NCBI RefSeq assembly: GCF_023544715.1
Contig: NZ_JAMJEZ010000021.1
Location: 1-38,594 of the forward strand
Length of the DNA: 38,594 bases
Source of the DNA: Pseudomonas eutrophicaquae
Lineage (GTDB): Bacteria > Pseudomonadota > Gammaproteobacteria > Pseudomonadales > Pseudomonadaceae
Reading direction: 5' to 3'
Part shown: piece after piece, positions 18,422 through 26,082 of the stretch
Numbering within the stretch: the stretch's first letter is position 1
How the letters are laid out: the number at the start of each line of letters is the position of its first letter
Made by a program: the position numbers and the translations under genes
The notes under the pieces: generated by a model
What the model was told of the DNA's origin: nothing
The model's input: the letters and a program-made list of their open reading frames with translations, nothing else
Database searches by the model: none

Positions 18422-19215
18422 ACTGCGCTCCTCCCGGAGAATTTCACCCGGCAGCTACCGAGGCCACCGACCGTACACACCAGCTCGTCGCCATCGACCA
18501 CCGGCACCAGTGCCGACTGCGAACCGGAGAGGATCACCTCACCGGCCTTGAACGGAATACCCAGCTCACCGAGGGTGTTGGCCAGCCAGGCCACCGCGTT
18601 GGCCGGCGAGCCCTGCACCGCGGCGCCGACGCCGGTGGAGAACAGCTCGCCGTTCTTCTCCAGCACCATGCCAGCCAGCGTCAGGTCCAGCTTGCGCGGG
18701 TCACCCTTGGTCTTGCCGAGCACATACACGCCGCAGGAGGCGTTGTCGGCCACGGTGTCCTGGATCTTGATCTGCCAGTTCTCGATGCGCGAATCGACGA
18801 TCTCGAAGCACGGCAGCACATAGTCGGTGGCGCGGATCACGTCCATCGCAGTGATGCCCGGACCCTTGAGGTCGTGCTTGAGCACGAAGGCCAGCTCCGC
18901 CTCGGCCTTGGGCTGGATCAGGTCGCCGAGGTCGATGGTGTCGCCCTCCTGGTAGACCATGCCCGAGGTGAGGATGCCGAAGTCCGGCTGGTAGACGCCG
19001 AGAAAATCCTGCACCGGCTTGCTGGTGGCGCCGATCTTCTTGCCCACCACCGTCTCGCCGGCCTGCAGGCGGCGCGCGACGAAGCGCTGCTGGATGCGGT
19101 AGGCGTCCTCGATGGTGATCTCCGGCTCGCCGCTCAGCAGCGGCGGCACCGCACGGCGGGCGACGAAGGCTTCATACAGCTCGTCGCCGTACTGCTCGAT
19201 CTTGTTGTTGTCCAT
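18418..19215 (-). CDS. lapE: 2-oxopent-4-enoate hydratase (LapE/DmpE)
   Basis: Adds water to 2-hydroxypenta-2,4-dienoate to give 4-hydroxy-2-oxovalerate. Family motifs: VGKKIGATSKPVQDFLGV, QPKAEAELAFVL, LPCFEIVDSRIENWQIKIQD, TVADNASCGVYVLG. 265 aa matches DmpE. The ATG at 19215 (MDNNKIEQYGDELYEAF) has GAGAA upstream. The open frame extends far upstream antisense to no gene and inside lapC in another frame, so the longer start is rejected. Codons 2-5 contain an AACAACAA motif. Confidence 0.94.
   Translation of the reverse strand: MDNNKIEQYGDELYEAFVARRAVPPLLSGEPEITIEDAYRIQQRFVARRLQAGETVVGKKIGATSKPVQDFLGVYQPDFGILTSGMVYQEGDTIDLGDLIQPKAEAELAFVLKHDLKGPGITAMDVIRATDYVLPCFEIVDSRIENWQIKIQDTVADNASCGVYVLGKTKGDPRKLDLTLAGMVLEKNGELFSTGVGAAVQGSPANAVAWLANTLGELGIPFKAGEVILSGSQSALVPVVDGDELVCTVGGLGSCRVKFSGRSAV
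19202..19209 (-). promoter_or_regulatory. Crc/Hfq-type CA motif inside the first codons of lapE
   Basis: AACAACAA on the minus strand begins 6 nt after the A of the lapE ATG. Its position within the ribosome footprint fits translational repression. Confidence 0.45.
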
Positions 19216-19243
19216 GTCGTTCTCACAAGGCTTCGACGGGGTT

Positions 19244-19270
19244 GCCCCTCTCCCGCCATGTGAGAGGGGC
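19244..19270 (-). other. Intra-operon hairpin between lapC and lapE
   Basis: GCCCCTCTC and GAGAGGGGC form a perfect 9-bp stem with a 9-nt loop within the 62-bp lapC-lapE gap. No T-tract follows on the minus strand, so it is more likely an mRNA-stability or processing element than a terminator. Confidence 0.5.
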
Positions 19271-19277
19271 GCATGGT

Positions 19278-20738
19278 TCACAGCTTCACGCAGACGTTGC
19301 GCGTCTCGGTGTAGAACTCCAGCGAATGCACCCCGCCCTCGCGGCCGATGCCGGACTGCTTGGAGCCGCCGAACGGGGTGCGCAGGTCGCGCAGGAACCA
19401 GCTGTTGATCCAGGTGATGCCCACCTCGACGCGCGCCGCCATGCGGTGGGCGCGGGCCAGGTCGTTGGTCCAGATGGTGGTGGACAGGCCGTAGACGTTG
19501 TCGTTGGCCAGCGCGACCACCTCGTTCTCGCTGTCGAACGGGCGGATGTGGCAGCACGGCCCGAAGATCTCGTCACGCACCACCGAGGCGTTGTCAGGCA
19601 GGCCGGTCCAGATGGTCGGCTGCACCCAGGCCCCCGCCGTCAGCTCGCCCGGCATCTCCGGCACGCCGCCACCGGTAACCACGGTGGCACCCTCTTCCAC
19701 CGCCTTGCGGTAGTAGGACAGCACCTTGTCACGGTGCTCCTGGCTGATCAGCGGGCCGTAGTTGGCGTTGTGGTCGTCCGGGCGACCGAACTTCACCGCC
19801 TCGGCCTTGACCTTCAGCGCCTGCACGAAGCGCTCGAAGATAGGTCGCTCGACGTAGACACGCTCGGTGCCCAGGCACACCTGCCCGGAGTTGAGGAAGG
19901 CGGAGCGGAAGATGCCGTCCACCGCCGCGTCGAAGTCCGCATCGGCGAACACGATGCCGGCGTTCTTGCCGCCCAGCTCGAAGGACACGTCGCGCATGCC
20001 TTCCGAGGCGGCCTTCATGATCGCCGCGCCGGTGCGCGTCTCGCCGGTGAAGGTGATGGCGTTGATGCCCGGATGCTGGGTGAGGAACTCGCCGGCCGAA
20101 TCTGGCCCGAAGCCGTGCACCACGTTGTACACGCCCTTGGGAATGCCCACGGCGTTCATCACCTCGCCGAGCAGCGCAGCGGTCTGCGGCGACTCCTCGG
20201 ACGGCTTGACCACCACGGTGTTGCCGCAGGCCAGCGCCGGGCCGACCTTCCAGGTCATCAGCATGAACGGCGCGTTCCACGGGCAGATCACGCCGACCAC
20301 GCCCTTGGGCACGCGCATGGAATAGTTGAGCGCGCCGCGACCGTCCGGGGTGGCCATCTGGAAGGATTCGCTGGCGACGTTCTTGATCACGTCGGCGAAC
20401 ACCTTGAAATTCGCCGCGCCGCGCGGGATGAACACGTGCTTCTGGACGTGGGCGGGCTGGCCGGTGTCGGCCATCTCGGCCTCGACGAAGTCGTCGAAGC
20501 GGCGAGTGATCTCGTTGGCCACGCCGTACAGCAGCTCTACGCGCTGCTCGGTGGTCAACCCGCCCCACTCGCCGTTGAGCGCACCACGCGCGGCCTTGAC
20601 CGCCGCATCTACCTCGCCGCGCCCGGCCTCGGCGATGGAGGCGATCACGCGGTTGTCGAGCGGCGAGCGCTTGTCGAAGCGCTGCCCGCTGGCGGCGGCG
20701 ACGTACTCGCCGGCAATGAAGTTCTCAATCTTGCGCAT
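19278..20738 (-). CDS. lapC: 2-hydroxymuconic semialdehyde dehydrogenase (LapC/DmpC)
   Basis: NAD-dependent aldehyde dehydrogenase oxidising the ring-cleavage semialdehyde to 2-hydroxymuconate, entry to the 4-oxalocrotonate branch. The catalytic cysteine lies in NSGQVCLGTERV and the glutamate in FELGGKNAGIVF; the cofactor region VICPWNAPFMLMTWKVGPAL is clear. 486 aa matches the family. I chose the ATG at 20738 (MRKIENFIAGEYV) with GGAGTG upstream; 46 codons of open frame upstream do not look like ALDH. In this strain it is the first gene after the hipBA intrusion and the lapP terminator, so it needs its own promoter or read-through. Confidence 0.95.
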   Translation of the reverse strand: MRKIENFIAGEYVAAASGQRFDKRSPLDNRVIASIAEAGRGEVDAAVKAARGALNGEWGGLTTEQRVELLYGVANEITRRFDDFVEAEMADTGQPAHVQKHVFIPRGAANFKVFADVIKNVASESFQMATPDGRGALNYSMRVPKGVVGVICPWNAPFMLMTWKVGPALACGNTVVVKPSEESPQTAALLGEVMNAVGIPKGVYNVVHGFGPDSAGEFLTQHPGINAITFTGETRTGAAIMKAASEGMRDVSFELGGKNAGIVFADADFDAAVDGIFRSAFLNSGQVCLGTERVYVERPIFERFVQALKVKAEAVKFGRPDDHNANYGPLISQEHRDKVLSYYRKAVEEGATVVTGGGVPEMPGELTAGAWVQPTIWTGLPDNASVVRDEIFGPCCHIRPFDSENEVVALANDNVYGLSTTIWTNDLARAHRMAARVEVGITWINSWFLRDLRTPFGGSKQSGIGREGGVHSLEFYTETRNVCVKL

Positions 20739-20750
20739 GGTCACTCCGCG

Positions 20751-20758
20751 TTCTTGTT
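20751..20758 (-). promoter_or_regulatory. Crc/Hfq-type CA motif before lapC
   Basis: AACAAGAA on the minus strand (within ACAACAAGAA) lies immediately 5' of the GGAGTG ribosome-binding site of lapC. Confidence 0.5.
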
Positions 20759-20867
20759 GTAAGGGTGGCCCGCCGGGGCGACCGGGGTGGTGGTCGGGGC
20801 TGGGCCTTGGGAGTGAGGATAGGGAGCAGGGGTGATACCGGCTAATACTTTGTTTCTTCAGGCTGGA

Positions 20868-20880
20868 TACCTTCAAGGTA
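20868..20880. repeat. 13-base near-palindrome, copy 1
   Basis: TACCTTCAAGGTA, palindromic except for the central base. A second identical copy lies at 21590-21602, flanking the C-terminal hipA segment. Confidence 0.5.
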
Positions 20881-21059
20881 TCGATGTGAGTGAGTCAGCT
20901 TTTGACCAAAACTGCTTTCAACCGCTCAAAATCTGGGGATCGGTTCAAAGTCGGGGCGGTTCACTAGACCATGGCCAGCAAAGTCCGCATTCGCAGCGTG
21001 GAATCCGTTGCCGGCCAATATGCCCTGCAGGTCGAGTTCGGTATCGATAGTGCCTGGCG

Positions 21060-22160
21060 TCACTTCAGGCGCGCCACCTGCTCGGCAATCACCACGTGGA
21101 AGATGGTTCGCAGGCAGCGCAGTTCGCCAGCAAAGGTGGCCGCCAGCTCCGGGCGCTGGGCGAGCAGCTCGGCATTCCCCCGCTCGACCTGCGCATAGAG
21201 CGCCTGCGCCTCGCCAGCGATCTTGTCCTTCAGCCTGTCCAGCAGGCGCGCGACCGTGGCCGGCTTGATGCGCATGGCCTCCCCCGCCTCCATCAGGCAG
21301 CGGCGGTCGATCTCGGCGATCCGTGCACGACCCTCCAGCGGCCAGGCCATCGCCGTCGCTGCGGGCCAACGGGTTTGGCCGAACGCCGGCGTGTCGTACA
21401 CGGCGGTGCAGATCAGGTCGTAGAACGGCGCCAGCTGGATCCCGGTCGAAGACACCAGGAAGCTGAGGTTCTTCAGGTGTGCGTCGGTGTTGCCCACCAG
21501 CACGTTGAATACCAGCCACTGGAACAGCACCGTGCGCGCCACCGCTGTGCTACGGCAGACGGCGGCCAGTTAATCCAGCCGGCCTACGCTACCTTCAAGG
21601 TACTTGTAGGGATGCGGATGGTCGGGCTTGAGAATATGCGTCGAAGGCGTCCGCCCGGACGGCTCGAATAGCTCGCCGTCCTGTAGCACCACCGCCAGCT
21701 TGTGCTGCGCGCCAGCCAACGACATGCGCTTGAGCGCGCCTTCGACCAGCGGGACGCTGGGCATGGCGGCGATGCGCGCGCTCAGATCGACATCGCTCAG
21801 TGGCCGCAGACCACCCTCGGTCTGCTCGGCTCCCGGCGGCAGCAGGGTCAGCGAGCCGGCGGATTCCGCTCCGTAGTGGCCGAGCAGGCCGAAGGCATCA
21901 GCGCCATCGACCCTCGCGGCACTGGCCAGCAGCACCCGCTGGCCCTCCTCAGGCAGCAGGTTGTCGAAGTACCACTGCACCGGCCGCAGCGTGCTGCCGT
22001 CCTGCTGTTCCCCAGCCCGCAGGGGCAGGTCGGGACACAGGGCGAAGCGGCCAGGCGCCTCCAGCCAGACCGGTGCATAGCGGAACGACCAGATGCCGTC
22101 GCGGTCGCTCAGGGTGCCGATCTGCTGGCAGTCGATCCAGGCCAGCAGCGTGCGTTCCAT
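21060..22160 (-). pseudogene. hipA: Broken HipA-family kinase toxin (internal deletion plus in-frame stop)
   Basis: HipA is a Ser/Thr kinase toxin that phosphorylates aminoacyl-tRNA synthetases. The N-terminal part (196 codons) has the glycine-rich loop MSLAGAQHKLAVVL and the ATP-contacting lysine in HILKP. An in-frame TAA follows at 21570-21572, then the same frame continues to LFQWLVFNVLVGNTDAHLKN with the catalytic NxDAH motif and the YDL metal-site segment. From HILKP to DAH there are about 45 residues; HipA proteins usually have about 125, so roughly 80 residues are gone. A GTG at 21542 could start a C-terminal fragment. The start overlaps the hipB stop by one base. A functional kinase is unlikely. 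Confidence 0.85.
21590..21602. repeat. 13-base near-palindrome, copy 2
   Basis: A TACCTTCAAGGTA copy inside the hipA N-terminal part, just before the in-frame stop and the inferred deletion joint. The flanks of the two copies do not match beyond the 13 bases. Confidence 0.5.
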
Positions 22161-22462
22161 CAGCGACCTCCTTCCGGCCCGGCCTTCTTCGCGCGCTGCC
22201 TGCGGGCATGCAGCTGCTGCGCGGCAGCCAGCTGGTCGGCCGCTGCGTCGGGGACATCAAGGACAACCCGCACGCCCAACCCTTCCAGTACTTGAAACAG
22301 TTTGCCCCAGTGCACACTTGCGTCGCCGCTCTCGACCTTGCCCATGAACGACTCACTGACGCCAATGCTGCCGGCGGCATCGTCCTGGCGGATGGACTGG
22401 GCCTTGCGGCTGGCCCGCACGATGGGGCCGAGGGCGTCGGCTGAATCGAGCTCGATGTACAT
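22160..22462 (-). CDS. hipB: HipB-like antitoxin, XRE-family DNA-binding repressor
   Basis: 100-aa protein with a helix-turn-helix at about residues 22-62 (RKAQSIRQDDAAGSIGVSES, then FMGKVESG), typical of XRE/HipB antitoxins that bind both toxin and operator. It overlaps hipA by one base. Its C-terminus is helical and basic. Upstream lie three evenly spaced copies of ATCC-N12-GGAT, resembling the TATCC-N8-GGATA HipB operators of E. coli but with a longer spacer. The gene looks intact even though its toxin is broken. Confidence 0.88.
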   Translation of the reverse strand: MYIELDSADALGPIVRASRKAQSIRQDDAAGSIGVSESFMGKVESGDASVHWGKLFQVLEGLGVRVVLDVPDAAADQLAAAQQLHARRQRAKKAGPEGGR

Positions 22463-22468
22463 AATTAA

Positions 22469-22488
22469 ATCCCTGTGATTGCAAGGAT
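22469..22488. promoter_or_regulatory. Putative HipB operator O1
   Basis: ATCCCTGTGATTGCAAGGAT: ATCC-N12-GGAT with near-palindromic interior. It lies 7 bp upstream of the hipB start codon, where it would overlap the transcription start or ribosome-binding region. Confidence 0.7.
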
Positions 22489-22519
22489 TTTTAGCAGGCG
22501 CAAAGGTGTCTTACGCAAA

Positions 22520-22539
22520 ATCCTTGTGATCGCAAGGAT
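22520..22539. promoter_or_regulatory. Putative HipB operator O2
   Basis: ATCCTTGTGATCGCAAGGAT: the best palindrome of the three, with arms ATCCTTG/CAAGGAT. It starts 51 bp from O1. Confidence 0.75.
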
Positions 22540-22569
22540 CACATGCCAGACACACGGCGACAAGAAAGA

Positions 22570-22589
22570 ATCCATTCGATCGCATGGAT
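22570..22589. promoter_or_regulatory. Putative HipB operator O3
   Basis: ATCCATTCGATCGCATGGAT: arms ATCCAT/ATGGAT around a central CGATCG. It starts 50 bp from O2, so all three sites sit about five helical turns apart on one face. Confidence 0.7.
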
Positions 22590-22661
22590 TTTCTGTCCAA
22601 GCATCGCTGTGCGAGCAGGCGCACCTCAGTCATCACGGTGCAAAACCCCACTGAACACCGC

Positions 22662-22690
22662 ACAAAAAACCGGCCGCCCGTAGGCGGCCG
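22662..22690 (-). terminator. Rho-independent terminator after lapP
   Basis: CGGCCGCC and GGCGGCCG form a perfect 8-bp stem with a 4-nt loop (22671-22690). On the minus strand it is followed by GTTTTTTG. It lies 15 bp after the lapP stop codon, between lapP and hipB, and should end the lapBKLMNOP transcript. Confidence 0.88.
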
Positions 22691-22705
22691 CAAAGGGGTG
22701 GAGAC

Positions 22706-23767
22706 TCAGATCGCCTTGAACAGCGGGCTGCGCACTTGCTGCGCATCCGCGGCCGAGATGAACTTCTCGGTGTAGATATCCCGCTCGAACAGGCGACCCT
22801 GCATCAGAGTGCTGATGCAGGATTCGATCATCAGCGGCGGGCCGCACAGATAGGCCTTGTGGCCACGGAAGTCACCGGCGAAGTGCGCCTTGGCCGCCTC
22901 GTGGACAAAACCGCGGAATCCCTGCCACTCACTGCCTTCATCCTCATGGGACAAGGCCGGTACATAGGTGAAGTTGGGATACTGCGCGGCCAGGGCCAGG
23001 AACTCGTCGTGGTAATACAGCTCGCTGCGGTTGCGCTGGCCGTAGACCAGGGTGATCGGCTTGTCGAAGCCCTCGGCCAACAGGCCAAGAATCATCGAGC
23101 GCGGGCTGGACAGCCCGGACCCACCGGCCATGAACACCACCGGCACATCCGCTGACTTCTTCACGAAGAAGCGCCCGTAAGGACCGCTGATGCTCAGGCG
23201 ATCGCCGACCTTGAGCTGCTCATGTACATAGGTAGTACCGCGCCCACCAGGGACGATGCGGATGTTCAGCTCGATCTCGCCCGCCTCGCTCGGCGCGCTG
23301 GCAATCGAGAAGGCGCGACTGCCGATGTCGTCTGGCAGGTCAAGGTTGATGTACTGCCCCGCCTGGAAGCGCAGGCCCTCGGGCGCGTCCAGCTTGAGCC
23401 AGAGGCCTTTGATGGTCGGGGTCAGATCCTCGATGCGGCTGACGGTACCCGGGTAGTCACGCACGGGCAGGTTTTCGGCATCCGGATCTTCCTCGATCTC
23501 CGCCTCGATGGTCACATCGCTCTGCACGGTGGCACAGCAGGCCAAGCATTTCTGCTCCTCGCGCTCAAAATCCATCAGCGCGAAACTCGAGGCCTCACCG
23601 TGGTCGATCTCGCCATCGGTGACCTGCACCTTGCAGGTGGCGCACAAGCCGTGGCAGCAGGCGTGCGGCAGGTAGATACCGGCGCGCAGCGCGGCGTCGA
23701 GGATGGTCTGGCCTTCCTCGATCTCGATGGTCTGGCCCAGCGGCTCGATGGTCAGTTCGTAACTCAT
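22706..23767 (-). CDS. lapP: Phenol hydroxylase reductase component (LapP/DmpP)
   Basis: Passes electrons from NADH through FAD and a [2Fe-2S] centre to the diiron oxygenase. The N-terminal ferredoxin domain has HACCHGLCATCKVQ and CLACC ligands; the FAD domain has SRAFSIASAPSE; the NADH domain has VFMAGGSGLSSPRSMILG and ends near FKAI. 353 aa equals DmpP. The start MSYELTIEPLGQTIEIEEGQ at 23767 is chosen over a longer open frame. It follows lapO by 14 bp and is followed directly by a terminator. Confidence 0.96.
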   Translation of the reverse strand: MSYELTIEPLGQTIEIEEGQTILDAALRAGIYLPHACCHGLCATCKVQVTDGEIDHGEASSFALMDFEREEQKCLACCATVQSDVTIEAEIEEDPDAENLPVRDYPGTVSRIEDLTPTIKGLWLKLDAPEGLRFQAGQYINLDLPDDIGSRAFSIASAPSEAGEIELNIRIVPGGRGTTYVHEQLKVGDRLSISGPYGRFFVKKSADVPVVFMAGGSGLSSPRSMILGLLAEGFDKPITLVYGQRNRSELYYHDEFLALAAQYPNFTYVPALSHEDEGSEWQGFRGFVHEAAKAHFAGDFRGHKAYLCGPPLMIESCISTLMQGRLFERDIYTEKFISAADAQQVRSPLFKAI

Positions 23768-23781
23768 GGCGCGCCCTCCCC

Positions 23782-24138
23782 TCAGTTCACCGGCACCAGG
23801 CTGTTCAGGCCCGGAGTGCGCATGCGCAGGTGCTCCTTGTGGCCGATGCCGTTCTCGGCAAGGCTCGCAGCAAAATCCGGCACCCACGGCTGACCTTCCT
23901 TGATCCACTCGACCTTGCTCCAGTCCAGCGCGGCGCTGTCCGGATCAGAGGCCAGCAGCGGCATCAGCTGCTGCTCGATCAGATCACCAAAGCGGGTCTC
24001 TGGCGGCTGGCAGAACATGATGGGCGCCGCCACCAGCAGATGGTGGTCCCAGACGATGAACAGCAATTGCTTGCCGTCGAAGTTCTCCAGGCGATCACGG
24101 GGAATGCCGACATATTCTTTGCGGGCAGCTACGGTCAT
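23782..24138 (-). CDS. lapO: Phenol hydroxylase gamma subunit (LapO/DmpO)
   Basis: Small oxygenase subunit of the (alpha-beta-gamma)2 hydroxylase. The start MTVAARKEYVGIPRDRLENF and the segments FIVWDHHLLVAAPIMFC and LMPLLASDPDSAALDWSKVE match DmpO. 118 aa is normal. I chose the ATG at 24138 with AAGGA upstream. A CA-rich AANAANAA block immediately precedes the ribosome-binding site. It lies 130 bp after lapN, the widest gap inside the hydroxylase genes. Confidence 0.93.
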   Translation of the reverse strand: MTVAARKEYVGIPRDRLENFDGKQLLFIVWDHHLLVAAPIMFCQPPETRFGDLIEQQLMPLLASDPDSAALDWSKVEWIKEGQPWVPDFAASLAENGIGHKEHLRMRTPGLNSLVPVN

Positions 24139-24149
24139 GTTCGTGTTCC

Positions 24150-24162
24150 TTCTTGTTGTTCT
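24150..24162 (-). promoter_or_regulatory. Crc/Hfq-type CA motif before lapO
   Basis: On the minus strand AGAACAACAAGAA contains two overlapping AANAANAA matches and abuts the AAGGA ribosome-binding site of lapO. Confidence 0.55.
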
Positions 24163-24268
24163 GGAGGTGGCCGGCTGAACCGGCCCGGCCTGCCCCGCTG
24201 CATGTTGCAGGGAGGGTGCGGGCCTCTCAGCCACGCCCCCTCCCGCACGGGGTTGCCGCTAACTGCGA

Positions 24269-25789
24269 TTACTGGTTGGAGATGGACTGGTTACGCCACT
24301 GCTCGAAGTTCGCGCGATCGCGCGAGTCGGCATAGTCGCCGTTGTCCTTGCCATCGCGCAGGGATACCCAGTCCATCCAGCCGGCCAGATCGCCCTTGAG
24401 CGGGGCCTGCATCAAGCCGGGCATCGGCAGCCAGGCCTGGATGTACTTCTCCGGCTCGTTGTCGAAGATGTCCTTGCAGCCGTCGGAGCAGAAGTGATAG
24501 CGCTCGCCCTTGTAGACCGACTCGCGGTGGCACAGGGTGGTCGGATCGTCCGGCTCGGTGAACAGGGTCGGCAACTGGCAGCACTGGCAGAGCTGCGGCA
24601 GGCCGAAGTTGTTGAACGGCTTGCCCTCGGCCACCTGCTGCTTGATGTGCTGCCAGCGCGGGCGGTAGTACTTGTCGAAGGTATCCGGGTACTTCTTCGA
24701 CAGCCAAGCCATGTCCTCCTCGGAGGGGATCCAGGCATGGAAGGAGGTGCCGAATTTCCACTGATACAGTGCCAGCATGAACTGGTGGGACATGTGGTCG
24801 ATGGCCTTCTCCGCATCATCCCAGCCCTTGGGCGGACGGATGCCGTAGCGGGCCAGATCCTTGAACAGCGCGTTGCCGTTCTCGATGCCGTAGATGTTCC
24901 AGGCCTCGCGCCAGGACATCACACGCTTGGGCAGCATGTAATCCATCATGGTGCTGACCAGGCTCAGCACGCGGATGCCGCGCCAGAACCACTTGTCCAG
25001 CCAGGCCTGCACGATCGGCAGGTTGTCCGGGTCCTGCTCGAGCATGAACTTGATGCACTCAAGGCCCAGGGTCATGTGCCGCGCCTCGTCGGACTGCGCC
25101 GAGAAGCCGAAGGTCACGGTGGCCATGTCGCCGTTGTAGGCCGCACCGGACATGAACGGCACGAACAGCAGATTGGTCAGCACGTACTCGAAGCTGAAGC
25201 CAATGGCCATGATGAACTCGAACGGGCCACCGGACATGGCGTCGTCAAAGAACGAGCGGGCCACCGAGGTGTACCAGATACGGTCACGCTGATCGGCGAA
25301 GGCATGGAAGCCGTCGTAGAACTTGTTGTAGTTGGACAGCGCGTGGATCTGCGTCTGGGCGTGGCGAATCTCATCGATCGCCTGCATCTGGCAGGCCACC
25401 TGGGTGCCAACCCCCGGGAACTCACGGCCAATCCGGGCAAAGCCCTTGTGGGAGGCAAACTCGGCCGGGCTGATTGCCTGCAGGAACACCTTCAGCGCCG
25501 ACAGGTAACGGGCATCGGTGATGTGCAGATGGCCGTTGTTCTGCGCATGGGCGTCGATGATCGCGTAGAACTTGCGCTCCTTCTCGGCCTGGTACTTCCA
25601 ATAGGCATCCATGGTCAGGCGGAAGGGGTCTTCCCACTTGTCCCAGTCGTGGATCTTGATGCCTTCGTACTTGACGTAGGGGAACAGCTCATCGGTGCTG
25701 CGGTAGGTCGGTTCCCAGCCCAGATCCCGGGTGAACAGCTTGTACTTGTCTTTGAGGCTGAGTTTCTTGGCGGCGGTTTTCATGTCCAT
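24269..25789 (-). CDS. lapN: Phenol hydroxylase alpha subunit, diiron oxygenase (LapN/DmpN)
   Basis: Catalytic subunit that hydroxylates phenols to catechols. The diiron ExxH motifs are in QAIDEIRHAQTQ and SDEARHMTLG. Further landmarks are EGIKIHDWDKWEDPFRLTMD near the N-terminus, FGFSAQSDE and the C-terminal YHFCSDGCKDIFDNEPEKYI, a YHS-like segment typical of phenol hydroxylases. 506 aa is as expected. GAGGA precedes the ATG at 25789. Substrate-range residues cannot be judged by eye. Confidence 0.97.
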   Translation of the reverse strand: MDMKTAAKKLSLKDKYKLFTRDLGWEPTYRSTDELFPYVKYEGIKIHDWDKWEDPFRLTMDAYWKYQAEKERKFYAIIDAHAQNNGHLHITDARYLSALKVFLQAISPAEFASHKGFARIGREFPGVGTQVACQMQAIDEIRHAQTQIHALSNYNKFYDGFHAFADQRDRIWYTSVARSFFDDAMSGGPFEFIMAIGFSFEYVLTNLLFVPFMSGAAYNGDMATVTFGFSAQSDEARHMTLGLECIKFMLEQDPDNLPIVQAWLDKWFWRGIRVLSLVSTMMDYMLPKRVMSWREAWNIYGIENGNALFKDLARYGIRPPKGWDDAEKAIDHMSHQFMLALYQWKFGTSFHAWIPSEEDMAWLSKKYPDTFDKYYRPRWQHIKQQVAEGKPFNNFGLPQLCQCCQLPTLFTEPDDPTTLCHRESVYKGERYHFCSDGCKDIFDNEPEKYIQAWLPMPGLMQAPLKGDLAGWMDWVSLRDGKDNGDYADSRDRANFEQWRNQSISNQ

Positions 25790-25803
25790 GGTGGAGTCCT
25801 CGC

Positions 25804-26073
25804 TCAGTTGTCCCAGGTCAGGGTCAGGGTGTCTTCATCTTCACAGAGGTTGCCGGACAGCGTGATCAGGTTGACCTGCAGCTCCTGCAGGTTGAAGTCA
25901 CGGCCCATCTGCTCTTCGATGGTCTCCCTGCGGATCACCAGCCGGCCGGGGGCATTGATCTTGACCATGGCCGGTTCGCGATTGACAACCGCCTGGGGGT
26001 TGTCGAGTTCGATCGCCTCGATGATCGGGCGGGTTTCTTCGTTGGCTTGCAGGGCAATGAATACGGTAGACAT
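25804..26073 (-). CDS. lapM: Phenol hydroxylase effector/coupling protein (LapM/DmpM)
   Basis: Cofactor-free regulatory protein that binds the oxygenase and promotes turnover. 89 aa, MSTVFIALQANEETRPIIEA, with the family's QLQVNLITLSGN-like segment (LQELQVNLITLSGN). It sits between lapL (9 bp) and lapN (14 bp) in the standard order. Confidence 0.94.
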   Translation of the reverse strand: MSTVFIALQANEETRPIIEAIELDNPQAVVNREPAMVKINAPGRLVIRRETIEEQMGRDFNLQELQVNLITLSGNLCEDEDTLTLTWDN

Positions 26074-26082
26074 GGCGGCCTC

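Larger units (their letters stand above)
20739..21059. other. Gene-free stretch between lapC and the hipA remnant
   Basis: This 321-bp gap holds the lapC leader and the distal copy of a 13-base near-palindrome. No convincing promoter for lapC was found on the minus strand; TTGAAG at the near-palindrome is only a weak -35 candidate. A plus-strand frame from 20971 (MASKVRIRSVESVAGQYALQ) looks protein-like for about 30 residues and then runs into antisense hipA; it may be a gene remnant, but I cannot assign a family. Confidence 0.4.

Noticed and set aside
20971-21060. Plus-strand start of a small protein (MASKVRIRSVESVAGQYALQ)
   Set aside because: It looks protein-like for about 30 residues but runs into antisense hipA; I could not name a family with confidence.
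20926-21519. Alternative minus-strand frame over the hipA C-terminus
   Set aside because: It is the frame-shifted reading of real HipA sequence; the adjacent frame shows VLVGNTDAHLKN.
22469-22589. Possible short CRISPR array because of three evenly spaced 20-bp repeats
   Set aside because: The units are imperfect palindromes sharing only arm bases, there is no cas gene, and the position upstream of hipB fits operators.
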